From contig NZ_JAOTEN010000001.1 in NCBI RefSeq assembly GCF_025628965.1, positions 124,001-188,000 of the forward strand: a DNA stretch of 64,000 bases. Direction: 5' to 3'. Below the pieces are notes generated by a model, which did no database searches, was not told where the DNA came from, and worked only from the letters and a program-made list of their open reading frames with translations. The position numbers and the translations under genes were made by a program. This stretch comes from Chryseobacterium gilvum. Its GTDB lineage: Bacteria > Bacteroidota > Bacteroidia > Flavobacteriales > Weeksellaceae. Shown one piece after another: positions 25,730-34,934 of this stretch; position 1 is the first letter of the stretch, and each line of letters opens with the position of its first letter.

Positions 25730-27325
25730 ATGGCAAAAGGAAAACAGACTCCACGTCAGAAGATGATCAACCTGATGTATTTGGTGTTCATCGCGATGAT
25801 GGCCCTAAATATTGATGCAGAAATCATCAGATCATATTATGATTCTACAAAGGCTCTTAATGAAACAAGAACTTTAACTGAAAGAAAAAACGAAAAGATT
25901 TTCGAAAAAACTCTGGAGGCGAAAGCACAACAGGTACCCGATACTTATGCTACACCTTGGGAGCAGTACAAAGTATTGAAGATTAAGGTTGATGCTCTTG
26001 TGAAGTCGGCTCAGGATGTTAAAACTACTTTGAAAACAAAATCCGATTTTCATGATAAGGATGCTAAAACAGGAAAAGATCTTGATGTAAGTGAAAACTT
26101 TGCAGCGCTTAATAATAATGAAGCTACAATGGATTACTTCTTCAAAGACGGTGATGAAAATACACCTTCAAAAGGAGCTTTAGACCTGAAAGCAAAAATG
26201 GATGATGTAAGAAAATATATTGTAGCTACTTTTGGGAATAACCCTCAGCTTCAGGATTTGGTAGCAAGAGCTAATAAATCTATTATTGCTGAATATCCGC
26301 AAGGTCAGTCACCAAACGGTAAAACATGGTTTCAGAATAAATTTTATCATCAGCCATTAATTGCTGCAATGTCGAATCTGGAAATTATTCAGAATGACGC
26401 AAGAAACGTACAGTCTGATGCATTGGCATTATTGCTTCAGGAAAAAGTAGATGCAAGCATCAAATTTAATAGCTATGAAGCAATTGTATCAGCTCCTACA
26501 GATATTCAGTCTGGTAAAAAAGCAGAAGCAATTGTAATGTTAGGAACCTATTCTAACAGCAGCAAAATTAATATTAGCGGAGTAAGCAGACAGGAAAATG
26601 GTAAAGGATATCTTCCATTAAACACTGGAGGTCTTGGTGAGCATAAAATTGGTGGTGTTATTACTTTAACTGACGCGTCAGGTAAAGCTCAGACATTCCC
26701 GTTCACGCATACGTATAATGTTATTGCTGGTCCGCAAGAAGTTAAGTTAGAAAAAGGACTTTTACTTTCTGCTGATAAAATGAATGTAATGTATAGAGGA
26801 TTAGAAAATCCTGTTTCAGGATCTATCTTAGGTGCAGATAACGCAAAATTATCATTGTCTGCTTCTGGTGGTGCTGTTGTAAAAAGTACAGGTTCCGGAA
26901 AATGGAATGTAATTCCTCAATCTGGAAATGTTGTTCAGCTAACATTATCGGGTAGAGAACCAAGCGGTAGAACTGTATCTCAGGTATTTGAATATAGAAT
27001 CAAAGGTATTCCAAGACCACAAGGACAAATTAGAGGTAAAGCGGTAAACTTTATGCCTGCAACTTCTATCCCTAACCAGATTGTTGTCGCTACGTTACCT
27101 GATTTTGATTTCCCTGTATCATTTACAGTAAACAGCTTTATACTCAAATTACCAGGAAGAGCGGGAAGTATGATTCAAGGAAGCTCACTTTCTGCAGCAG
27201 AAGGATTGCTTAGAAACCTTAGACCTGGAGATGTTGTACAGATTTATGATATTCAGGCAACAGCTACTGGTTTAGGTAATCAAAGACTGAAAGAAATTTC
27301 ACCTGTAACTATTAACGTTCAATAA
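25730..27325 (+). CDS. gldM: Gliding motility / T9SS motor protein GldM
   Basis: GldM spans the periplasm and links the GldL motor to the GldK/GldN ring. The 531 residues begin with one transmembrane helix (MINLMYLVFIAMMALNID) preceded by a basic stretch, then a helical D1 domain and several Ig-like beta domains. The GKGYLPLNTGGLGEHKIGG segment and an IVATLPDFDFPVSFTVNSF stretch near the C-terminus are typical. Length and position between gldL and gldN fit. Confidence 0.96.
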   Translation: MAKGKQTPRQKMINLMYLVFIAMMALNIDAEIIRSYYDSTKALNETRTLTERKNEKIFEKTLEAKAQQVPDTYATPWEQYKVLKIKVDALVKSAQDVKTTLKTKSDFHDKDAKTGKDLDVSENFAALNNNEATMDYFFKDGDENTPSKGALDLKAKMDDVRKYIVATFGNNPQLQDLVARANKSIIAEYPQGQSPNGKTWFQNKFYHQPLIAAMSNLEIIQNDARNVQSDALALLLQEKVDASIKFNSYEAIVSAPTDIQSGKKAEAIVMLGTYSNSSKINISGVSRQENGKGYLPLNTGGLGEHKIGGVITLTDASGKAQTFPFTHTYNVIAGPQEVKLEKGLLLSADKMNVMYRGLENPVSGSILGADNAKLSLSASGGAVVKSTGSGKWNVIPQSGNVVQLTLSGREPSGRTVSQVFEYRIKGIPRPQGQIRGKAVNFMPATSIPNQIVVATLPDFDFPVSFTVNSFILKLPGRAGSMIQGSSLSAAEGLLRNLRPGDVVQIYDIQATATGLGNQRLKEISPVTINVQ

Positions 27326-27347
27326 GATTAATTTGTAAATTCATATT

Positions 27348-28286
27348 ATGAAAAAATATATTAGCAGTCTTTTAGTATTAGTTTCCGGATTTGCTTTTTC
27401 GCAGACTATTCTAAATGCTTCTTCTCCAGAAGAATTCAGACAAATGAGATCTGAAAACATGAGAAAAGTGGGAGATACTGTTATAAGCAATAAGGTAACT
27501 CCGCTTGAATACGGTTTCGTTGATGATAAAGACATCCTGAAAAGCATGTTTGTATGGGAAATTATAGATCTGAATGATAAAATTAATCAGCCATTCTATT
27601 ATGATAATGCAGACGGTTTGCTTTCTAAAAATACAAGATCTTTATATCAGATACTTTTAGATGCTGCCATGAGCAGTAAAATTGAAGAAGTTTACGACGA
27701 TGAAAATTTTACCACCAAATTAACTCCTGAAGGTATTCAGAAGAAATTGGAAAGTGTAAGATTAGATGATGAAGCTATCGAGATTTTGAACTCTGGAAGA
27801 GCTTTAACTGACGAAGAAAAGTTAAGATTGACAGACCGTATCAGAACAACCACTGAGAAAGTTAAGCTTTTGAAGATTATGGGGATGTGGTTTGTAGATA
27901 AGAGAGATGGTCAGATGAAATACAGACCTCTAGGTATTGCTGCAATGGGCCCGGATCCAACTTCAATCGGAAGATTAGATGCTGAAGGAAAACCTATGGA
28001 AGGAGCGAATGATCCGGTAGATTTATTCTGGGTGTATTATCCGAAAGCAAGAGAGATTTTGGCAAACAATTACGTTTTCAATAAGAAAAATTCTGCTGCA
28101 GATTTATCTTTTGATGATATTATTAATGCAAGAAGATTCTCTTCTATTATCTATAAATCTTCAACAGGTTTAGGAGATGGAGTTATTAAGGACTATATTC
28201 CTAGAAATGCTGATGAGCAGTTAGAAGAAAGCGACAGAATCAAAGATCAGATTCTTCAAATGGAAAATGATTTGTGGAATTATTAA
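27348..28286 (+). CDS. gldN: Gliding motility / T9SS ring protein GldN
   Basis: GldN (PorN) is the periplasmic partner of GldK in the type IX secretion ring. The 312-residue protein has a signal peptide (MKKYISSLLVLVSGFAFSQ) and a GldN domain with FVWEIIDLNDKINQPFYY, LLKIMGMWFVDKRDGQMKYR and PVDLFWVYYPKAREILA. It starts 22 bp after gldM and ends the operon at a strong terminator 20 bp beyond its stop. Confidence 0.96.
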   Translation: MKKYISSLLVLVSGFAFSQTILNASSPEEFRQMRSENMRKVGDTVISNKVTPLEYGFVDDKDILKSMFVWEIIDLNDKINQPFYYDNADGLLSKNTRSLYQILLDAAMSSKIEEVYDDENFTTKLTPEGIQKKLESVRLDDEAIEILNSGRALTDEEKLRLTDRIRTTTEKVKLLKIMGMWFVDKRDGQMKYRPLGIAAMGPDPTSIGRLDAEGKPMEGANDPVDLFWVYYPKAREILANNYVFNKKNSAADLSFDDIINARRFSSIIYKSSTGLGDGVIKDYIPRNADEQLEESDRIKDQILQMENDLWNY

Positions 28287-28305
28287 TTTCCAACTTGATA
28301 TTTAT

Positions 28306-28338
28306 AAAAAACCTGAGTATTTTTACTCAGGTTTTTTT
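28306..28338 (+). terminator. Terminator of the gldKLMN operon
   Basis: AAAAAACCTGAGTA and TACTCAGGTTTTTT form a 14-bp perfect stem with loop TTTT, followed by more T. This is a strong intrinsic terminator. Confidence 0.92.
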
Positions 28339-28409
28339 ATTATAAATTAAATTTTTAAAAGTCTCCAGACTTGTACTGACTGTAATTTATAAATTATAGA
28401 AATACACTC

Positions 28410-29462
28410 ATGAAAAATGTAGATTATATTATTGTAGGTGACGGGTATGCCTCACTTTTTTTTGCGCATCAGTTGATAAAGCATAATAAATCATTTGTCA
28501 TCTTTTCAGAAGGCTATAAAAGTGCTTCGCAGGTTTCTGCGGGCATTATTAATCCTGTCGTGCTGAAAAAATTTACCACCTTTTGGATGGCCCAGAAACA
28601 GTTGGATTTTCTTACTTTAACTTTAGCTGAAATAGAATCCTATACCGGAAGAAACTATTTTATTAATGCGCCGATCCATCGTATTTTTCATGATGAAAAT
28701 GAACAAAAGTTATGGCTTAAAAAAGCTCATTCGGAAGAACTTTCAGGCTTCTTACATAAAGAATTTTATCATTTACAGGAGGTGAATAACCATTTCGGGA
28801 CCGGAAAAGTAAATCAGTCTGCCCGATTGGATGTTTATCATTTTTTTACTGATTTACTCACATATTTTGAAACGCATTCTCATTTGGTTAGAGAGAAATT
28901 TCAGTACGAAGAGCTTAATGTTTCCGATTCAATATATAAAGATTTATCTTTTAAAAACATTATTTTCTGCGAAGGAATGGCCGTAAAGAATAATCCTTAT
29001 TTTTCACACATTCCGGTCATACCTAATAAAGGGCATCATATTAAAGTAAAATTATCCCAAGAAATTGCAGATGACATTACAATTAAAAAGAAGCACTTTC
29101 TATTTTCTTTAGAAAACGGACTCTATTTTTATGGCGGAACCTATGACAGAGATCAGTTGGATTATCAAATTGATGCCTCGGCAGTGGAACAATTAGAAAA
29201 CGGTTTAAAGGAAATTTATCCCAAAAATTTTGCAATTATAGAATCAAATTTTGGGTTCAGACCTACCGTAAAAGACAGAAGACCTATCGTTGGAAGGCAT
29301 TCTAAACACGAAAATTTATATGTTTTTAACGGTTTGGGCGCCCGCGGAATTTTAAATGGCTGTTTCTTTTCAAAAAATCTGTTTAATCTTATAGAGAAAA
29401 AAATTCCGTTGCCTGAAGAAATAAATATTGACAGATTTGATACAAAAAAAGACGTTTATTAG
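28410..29462 (+). CDS. FAD-dependent oxidoreductase (DAO/DadA-like)
   Basis: A 350-residue flavoprotein of the D-amino-acid-oxidase superfamily (PF01266 type). The N-terminal dinucleotide fold is VDYIIVGDGYASLFFAHQL; its first glycine motif reads GDGYAS instead of the usual GxGxxG. The C-terminus has FGFRPTVKDRRPIVGRH and GLGARGILNGCFFSKNL, typical of the FAD-contacting end of the family. The substrate is unknown; relatives oxidise glycine, D-amino acids or the aminomethyl group handled by MnmC. It is monocistronic, with its stop codon inside the loop of the following terminator. Confidence 0.85.
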   Translation: MKNVDYIIVGDGYASLFFAHQLIKHNKSFVIFSEGYKSASQVSAGIINPVVLKKFTTFWMAQKQLDFLTLTLAEIESYTGRNYFINAPIHRIFHDENEQKLWLKKAHSEELSGFLHKEFYHLQEVNNHFGTGKVNQSARLDVYHFFTDLLTYFETHSHLVREKFQYEELNVSDSIYKDLSFKNIIFCEGMAVKNNPYFSHIPVIPNKGHHIKVKLSQEIADDITIKKKHFLFSLENGLYFYGGTYDRDQLDYQIDASAVEQLENGLKEIYPKNFAIIESNFGFRPTVKDRRPIVGRHSKHENLYVFNGLGARGILNGCFFSKNLFNLIEKKIPLPEEINIDRFDTKKDVY

Positions 29463-29476
29463 AAACGTCTTTTTTT
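29443..29476. terminator. Bidirectional terminator overlapping a stop codon
   Basis: AAAAAAAGACGTTT and AAACGTCTTTTTTT form a 14-bp perfect stem with a 5-base loop (ATTAG). The loop contains the TAG stop codon of the flavoprotein gene. It lies between two convergent genes and has T tracts on both strands. Confidence 0.9.
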
Positions 29477-29477
29477 A

Positions 29478-29852
29478 TTATTGAGATGCCATTTTTGAAG
29501 ATGACTGATTCTTTTTACTGTGGAATAAAACCATATCTGCATCTTTTTTCAGAAACGTGACTTCATTGTTGGCTTCGGTAAATTGGTATTCATTATCTGC
29601 CGTAGAGAAGCCGGGCATCGTTTTATTTTTTATCAGCTCGTAAGTTGTCCCGTTCAGATGTATGGTAATTCTATTTTTTGTCGTATTGGTAACAACTTCC
29701 ATTTGCTCGCCGTGGCGGTCTGTGATAACGTCTTTTACAACATCTTCTTTTTCTGATGGCGCAGTAAGCATCGCCAAATCTGGGTCTTTAGATGCATGTT
29801 TACATCCTGTGAGAATTAGGATTATGATTAATCCAAATAATTTTAATTTCAT
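29478..29852 (-). CDS. Small lipoprotein, possibly MliC-like
   Basis: A 124-residue lipoprotein with lipobox LTGC (Cys17) and a following polar spacer. The C-terminal part (IHLNGTTYELIKNKTMPG, then EYQFTEANNEVTFLKKD and MVLFHSKK) resembles the small beta-barrel of MliC, the membrane-bound inhibitor of C-type lysozyme, where YEL, a variable loop and a strand-turn-strand occur in that order. The disulfide cysteines seen in some MliC proteins are absent. This assignment is tentative. It has a TACTTTTG promoter element at 29901-29908. Confidence 0.65.
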   Translation of the reverse strand: MKLKLFGLIIILILTGCKHASKDPDLAMLTAPSEKEDVVKDVITDRHGEQMEVVTNTTKNRITIHLNGTTYELIKNKTMPGFSTADNEYQFTEANNEVTFLKKDADMVLFHSKKNQSSSKMASQ

Positions 29853-29900
29853 TGTGATTAGTGATTTTTAAAAATTCATATTATTTTGTTGGTGGTAATG

Positions 29901-29908
29901 CAAAAGTA
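29901..29908 (-). promoter_or_regulatory. -7 promoter element for the small lipoprotein
   Basis: TACTTTTG followed by GCA on the minus strand fits the Bacteroidota -7 consensus, about 48 bases before the start codon. Confidence 0.5.
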
Positions 29909-30103
29909 CGCTTTTTTTTATTAAAATCTGTTAATTTTTAATAATTTAAATAAAATGATGATCTAATTTATGATTAAATTTATATTTATTATAATTTAAA
30001 TTATTTATAGTAAAGTCAATTTTGATTGTTAATACAGGCTTTCAGGTTAATTAAAGAAGCGTTAAATTTTGTTAATGCTGTTTCGACTTATTAAATGTAG
30101 GCT

Positions 30104-30111
30104 TAACTTTG
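30104..30111 (+). promoter_or_regulatory. -7 promoter element before a small membrane protein gene
   Basis: TAACTTTG matches TAnnTTTG, with a TTTC 19 bases upstream in place of TTTG. The start codon is only 10 bases downstream, so the leader would be very short. Confidence 0.5.
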
Positions 30112-30121
30112 CTGCAGCAAT

Positions 30122-30511
30122 ATGAGAAACTCTGTTATTTACTTTTTAACCACCTTATTTCTGCTCTTTTTAGTAGAAAGCAGGTTTAATGCTAAAACAG
30201 TACCAACTGATTTTTCGACGCAAGTTTCTCACCAAATTCAAAAAAAAACCAACCCGTCAGATCAGTCATCTGCAAAGTTCTCTGTTCAGCAGACCACAAG
30301 TGATATTGATAATTTCTCATTAGAACTCAGTGAGGATAATTTTCAGCTTTCGGATACTTTCGAAGCAGTGATGGTTTTCGCAAGTGTCTTTGGGCTGATC
30401 TATATTTTTGTTTTTTCATATAAAGAAAGACTGAAGTGTACGCTTCATGGTATTTTATCATATTTCTTATCGGTAAAGAAATTCATTCTTATCCGCTCTA
30501 TCAGAATATAA
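30122..30511 (+). CDS. Uncharacterised small membrane protein
   Basis: A 129-residue protein that I do not recognise. It has an N-terminal hydrophobic segment (YFLTTLFLLFLVES) that could be a signal peptide, a polar middle rich in S, Q and D (about residues 25-75), and a second hydrophobic segment (AVMVFASVFGLIYIFVFSY) followed by basic residues. The layout suggests a small inner-membrane protein with a periplasmic loop. Coding potential rests on a matching promoter element and an uninterrupted frame. It lies 125 bp before the RND efflux operon, but no link to efflux is evident. Confidence 0.55.
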   Translation: MRNSVIYFLTTLFLLFLVESRFNAKTVPTDFSTQVSHQIQKKTNPSDQSSAKFSVQQTTSDIDNFSLELSEDNFQLSDTFEAVMVFASVFGLIYIFVFSYKERLKCTLHGILSYFLSVKKFILIRSIRI

Positions 30512-30635
30512 AATTCTTTTTCTAAAGTTTATATGTTCCTTTCCGGAATATCGCTGTTGCATTGTCTTATGAGATAATGCTGCACTCTACCTTATCTATT
30601 TAAACATTTAACGAATTAATACATCACTTAAAATC

Positions 30636-31721
30636 ATGATGAAAAGAGTAGTCTCAGGCATTACGTTATGCACCCTCTTATTATTTTTAAGCTGTAACGG
30701 CAAAAAAGAGGAAAAAGAAGAAGAAGCAACGTACCCGGTTACATCCCCGGTAAAAATGGATACTATTATCAATAAAGATTACGTTGCGCAGGTTCAGTCT
30801 GTAAAAAATATAGAAATCCGTGCTCAGGAAAAAGGTTTTCTGGAAAAAATCTATGTAGACGAAGGTCAGTACGTTCATGCAGGTCAAACCTTATTCAGAA
30901 TTATGCCACAACTGTATCAGGCAGAATTGATGAAAGCGAAAGCAGAAGTAGAACAGGCATCTATAGAGCTGAGAAATGCAAGTACTTTGGCAAGCAATAA
31001 TATCGTTTCTTCTAATGAAAGGGCAATGGCAAAAGCCAAACTGGATGCGGCGAATGCAGAAATGAAGCTCGCCCAGATCCATTTGTCATTTACAGATATT
31101 AAAGCACCTTTTTCAGGAATGATCAATAGAATTCCTCTAAAGTTAGGAAGTTTAATTGATGAAGGCGATCTGTTGACTTCATTGTCAGACAATACCAATA
31201 TGTACAGCTATTTTAATGTTTCCGAGCCGGAATATTTAAGCTATCAGACTCATGTGGCAGACAGAGGAAACCAGCAGGTAAATCTGGTAATGGCAAACGG
31301 AGAGTCTTTCCCTCAAAACGGAGAAATCCAGACCATTGAAGGGGAGTTTGACAATGAAACGGGAAACATTGCTTTCAGAGCTAAATTTCCAAATCCGGAT
31401 AAATTGCTTCGAAACGGAGAAACAGGGAAAGTACGGATGACAATTCCACTCAAAAACGCACTTATTATTCCACAGAAAGCAACGTACGAAATCCAGGATC
31501 AGAAATATGTTTTTGTGGTGGGTAAAAATGGAGTCGTACGATCCGAAAACATCAAAGTGGCGTATGAACTTCCGGATGTGTATGTCATTGCTTCTGGACT
31601 TTCAGAAAAAGACCGTTTCCTCTTGGAAGGAGTCCAGAAAGTGAAAGACGACCAGAAAGTCAAAGTGAAATTCCAGGATCCTAAAAAAGTTCTACAGTCC
31701 TTAAAAATAAAAGCAGAGTAG
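30636..31721 (+). CDS. RND efflux periplasmic adaptor (membrane fusion protein)
   Basis: A 361-residue AcrA/MexA-type adaptor that joins an inner-membrane RND pump to an outer-membrane channel. It is a lipoprotein (lipobox LFLSC, Cys20) with a charged spacer, then a lipoyl half-domain (VRAQEKGFLEKIYVDEGQYV-like segment near residue 70), a helical hairpin, the second lipoyl half (DIKAPFSGMINRIPLKLGSL), a beta-barrel, and a membrane-proximal domain. It is the first gene of a three-gene operon, with the pump 21 bp downstream. Substrates cannot be told from sequence. No regulator gene is adjacent. Confidence 0.93.
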   Translation: MMKRVVSGITLCTLLLFLSCNGKKEEKEEEATYPVTSPVKMDTIINKDYVAQVQSVKNIEIRAQEKGFLEKIYVDEGQYVHAGQTLFRIMPQLYQAELMKAKAEVEQASIELRNASTLASNNIVSSNERAMAKAKLDAANAEMKLAQIHLSFTDIKAPFSGMINRIPLKLGSLIDEGDLLTSLSDNTNMYSYFNVSEPEYLSYQTHVADRGNQQVNLVMANGESFPQNGEIQTIEGEFDNETGNIAFRAKFPNPDKLLRNGETGKVRMTIPLKNALIIPQKATYEIQDQKYVFVVGKNGVVRSENIKVAYELPDVYVIASGLSEKDRFLLEGVQKVKDDQKVKVKFQDPKKVLQSLKIKAE

Positions 31722-31742
31722 TCTGCTCGAAAACGAAACAGT

Positions 31743-34700
31743 ATGTTTAAGAAATTCATTCGCAGACCTGTTCTGTCTATCGTAATCTCATTGATTATCG
31801 TATTTTTAGGGATCTTGTCACTGGTAAAACTTCCCGTAACACAGTTCCCTTCAATTTCTCCGCCTAAAGTAAATATTACGGCAGAATATCCCGGAGCCAA
31901 CAACGAATTATTGATTAAATCTGTTGTCATCCCTCTGGAAAGATCACTCAACGGTGTTCCCGGGATGAAATATATGGCTTCTGATGCCGGTAACGATGGG
32001 GAAGCCTCTATTCAGGTTGTTTTTGATTTGGGCACAGATCCCAACGTTGCAGCCGTCAATGTTCAGAACCACGTTTCTTCAGCAGTTAATAAACTACCGC
32101 CGATTGTTGTTCGGGAAGGGGTGAAAATTACCCGGGAAGAACCCAATATGTTAATGTACATTAATTTGTACAGTGATGATAAAAAAGCCAATCAGAAATT
32201 CCTGTTTAATTATGCAGATATTAACATTCTTTCCGAGCTGAAAAGAATCAAAGGAGTAGGTGAAGCAGATATTCTGGGAACCCGTGAATATGCAATGAGA
32301 ATCTGGCTGAAACCTGATAGATTAACATCTTACAATATTTCGGCAGACGAAGTGATGGAAGCGCTTAACCAGCAGAGCTTAGAAGCCTCTCCCGGAAAAA
32401 CAGGGGAGAGCTCCGGAAAACGTTCCCAGTCTTTTGAATATATTTTAAAATACCCGGGACGCTACAGCAATGAAAAAGATTACGGAAATATCATTCTTAA
32501 AGCAAAACCGGGTGGCGAATTTGTTCGTTTGAAAGATGTTGCAGATATCGAGTTCGGAAGCTCCATGTACGATATCTATTCTACATTGAACGGTAAACCT
32601 TCTGCGGCAATTACCATAAAACAGTCGTATGGTTCCAACGCAAGTGACGTAATCAAAAATGTAAAAGCTTTGATGTCTGATCTTGAAAAAAATAATTTAC
32701 CGAAAGGAATGCATTATGACATTAGTTATGACGTTTCCAGGTTTTTGGACGCATCGATAGAAAAGGTGGTTCACACCTTGTTTGAAGCCTTTGTATTGGT
32801 TGCCATTGTGGTGTTTCTGTTCCTTGGGGATTGGCGTTCTACACTAATCCCTACTATGGCTGTGCCGGTTTCTTTGATAGGAACTTTCGCCATCATGTCT
32901 GCTTTCGGAATTACCCTGAATATGATTTCGCTATTTGCTTTGGTGATGGCAATCGGAATTGTCGTCGATGATGCTATTGTCGTCATCGAGGCCGTTCACG
33001 CCAAAATGGAAGAGAAAAATCTATCCCCACTGAAGGCAACGGAAGAAGCCATGCACGAAATCAGCGGTGCGATTATCGCGATTACATTGGTCATGGCAGC
33101 CGTATTTATTCCGGTTGCATTCATGTCGGGTCCGGTTGGTGTTTTTTACCGTCAGTTTTCAATCACGATGGTGTCTTCCATTATCCTTTCAGGAGTGGTT
33201 GCATTAACGTTGACTCCCGCTTTGTGTGCTTTGATTTTAAAAAACAATCACGGAAAAGCCAAAAAGAAAACTCCGGTCAACAGATTTTTAGATCAGTTTA
33301 ATAATATGTTTACCAGAGGAGCCGGGAGATATGAGAAAATGCTGAATAAAACGGTAACGAAGAAATTCATTACCCTTCCGTTGCTGCTGTTATTCTGTTT
33401 AGGAACTTTTTTCATAAGCAACAGTCTTCCATCAGGATTTATCCCAAGTGAAGATCAGGGTATGATTTATGCCATTATCCAGACTCCTCCAGGATCTACG
33501 TTAGAAAGAACCAATAAAATTGCCTTGCAGCTGCAGAAAGCATCGGAAGACATTGATGGGGTGCAGTCTGTTTCTTCGCTTGCGGGCTATGAAATTCTGA
33601 CCGAAGGAACGGGATCCAATTCAGGAACCTGTCTGATTAATCTGAAAGATTGGGCTGATCGTAAAGAATCGGCCGCTGAAGTCATAGAGCAGCTCGAAGC
33701 CAAAGCTAAAGATATTCCGGGTGCCAATATAGAATTCTTCCAACCGCCATCTATTCCGGGCTACGGAGCTGCAGGAGGTTTTGAACTCCGTTTATTGGAT
33801 AAAGCAGGAAGCGGAGACTATCAGAAAATGGAGAAAGTGAGCAATGATTTTGTAAAAGAACTCCAGAAACGTCCGGAATTGGGATCTGCCTTCACCTTTT
33901 ACTCGGCGAGTTTCCCGCAATATATGCTAAGAATAGATAATGATCTTGCAGAGCAAAAAGGAGTGAATATCGAAAACGCGATGGATAATTTATCTACTTT
34001 GATCGGTTCTAATTATGAAACCAGCTTCATCCGTTTTGACAGGCCGTATAAGGTGATTGTTCAGGCAGGTCCGCAATATCGTGCGTTGCCGAGTGATTTA
34101 TTAAAATTATATGTAAAAAATGATAAAGATCAGATGGTTCCTTATTCAGATTTCATGAAATTGGAAAAAGTATACGGACTGTCTGAAATCACACGGCATA
34201 ATATGTACAATGCTGCGGAAGTAAGCGGAACTCCGGCTCCGGGATACAGTAGCGGACAAACCCTTAAAGCCATTCAGGAAGTTGCCGATAAAACACTTCC
34301 AAGAGGTTTCGGAATTGATTGGGCCGGGATTTCCAAAGACGAAGTAAGCCGTGGAAACGAAGCGGTGTATATATTTCTGGTCTGTCTGGGATTTGTGTAT
34401 TTGATTCTTTCTGCACAGTATGAAAGCTTCATTCTTCCTTTACCCGTCATTTTATCGCTTCCGACAGGTATTTTTGGAGCCTTCTTATGCTTAAAGCTTT
34501 TGGGGCTGGAAAATAACATTTATGCACAGGTTGCAATGGTCATGCTCATCGGTTTATTAGGAAAAAATGCGGTGTTGATTATTGAATTTGCAGTACAGCG
34601 GAAAGCAGAAGGTGTACCGCTCACCAAAGCGGCAATTGAAGGAGCCGTTATTCGTTTCCGTCCTATTTTGATGACTTCATTTGCGTTCATTGCGGGATTA

Positions 34701-34934
34701 ATTCCTTTGGTGATGGCTTCAGGACCGGGAGCTGTTGGAAACCGTACCATCGGTACAGCCGCCGCCGGAGGAATGCTGATCGGAACTATTTTCGGACTGA
34801 TGATTATTCCGGGATTGTATTACATTTTCGGACGGATCGCAGAGAAATCCAGATTGTCAAAATACGAAGAAGAAAATCCTTTAACAGAACAAACAGAACC
34901 TTACAAACACGATGGGAAACATGAAGATTTATAA
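31743..34934 (+). CDS. RND efflux pump permease (AcrB/HAE1 family)
   Basis: A 1063-residue inner-membrane proton-driven pump of the hydrophobe/amphiphile efflux class. It has the expected duplicated layout: a first transmembrane helix (RPVLSIVISLIIVFLGILSL), a large periplasmic loop, six helices including the proton relay MAIGIVVDDAIVVIEAV with its Asp pair, then a second half ending with LLGKNAVLIIEFAVQ and GRIAEKSRLSK. Signature RRPV near the start and FPSISPPKVNITAEYPGA are typical. It overlaps the TolC gene by 23 bp. Likely substrates are dyes, detergents or antibiotics in general; none can be named. Confidence 0.95.
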   Translation: MFKKFIRRPVLSIVISLIIVFLGILSLVKLPVTQFPSISPPKVNITAEYPGANNELLIKSVVIPLERSLNGVPGMKYMASDAGNDGEASIQVVFDLGTDPNVAAVNVQNHVSSAVNKLPPIVVREGVKITREEPNMLMYINLYSDDKKANQKFLFNYADINILSELKRIKGVGEADILGTREYAMRIWLKPDRLTSYNISADEVMEALNQQSLEASPGKTGESSGKRSQSFEYILKYPGRYSNEKDYGNIILKAKPGGEFVRLKDVADIEFGSSMYDIYSTLNGKPSAAITIKQSYGSNASDVIKNVKALMSDLEKNNLPKGMHYDISYDVSRFLDASIEKVVHTLFEAFVLVAIVVFLFLGDWRSTLIPTMAVPVSLIGTFAIMSAFGITLNMISLFALVMAIGIVVDDAIVVIEAVHAKMEEKNLSPLKATEEAMHEISGAIIAITLVMAAVFIPVAFMSGPVGVFYRQFSITMVSSIILSGVVALTLTPALCALILKNNHGKAKKKTPVNRFLDQFNNMFTRGAGRYEKMLNKTVTKKFITLPLLLLFCLGTFFISNSLPSGFIPSEDQGMIYAIIQTPPGSTLERTNKIALQLQKASEDIDGVQSVSSLAGYEILTEGTGSNSGTCLINLKDWADRKESAAEVIEQLEAKAKDIPGANIEFFQPPSIPGYGAAGGFELRLLDKAGSGDYQKMEKVSNDFVKELQKRPELGSAFTFYSASFPQYMLRIDNDLAEQKGVNIENAMDNLSTLIGSNYETSFIRFDRPYKVIVQAGPQYRALPSDLLKLYVKNDKDQMVPYSDFMKLEKVYGLSEITRHNMYNAAEVSGTPAPGYSSGQTLKAIQEVADKTLPRGFGIDWAGISKDEVSRGNEAVYIFLVCLGFVYLILSAQYESFILPLPVILSLPTGIFGAFLCLKLLGLENNIYAQVAMVMLIGLLGKNAVLIIEFAVQRKAEGVPLTKAAIEGAVIRFRPILMTSFAFIAGLIPLVMASGPGAVGNRTIGTAAAGGMLIGTIFGLMIIPGLYYIFGRIAEKSRLSKYEEENPLTEQTEPYKHDGKHEDL

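Noticed and set aside
31499..31951. 150-codon minus-strand frame across the adaptor and pump junction
   Set aside because: It overlaps two strongly supported genes and has no recognisable domain; it is a shadow frame.
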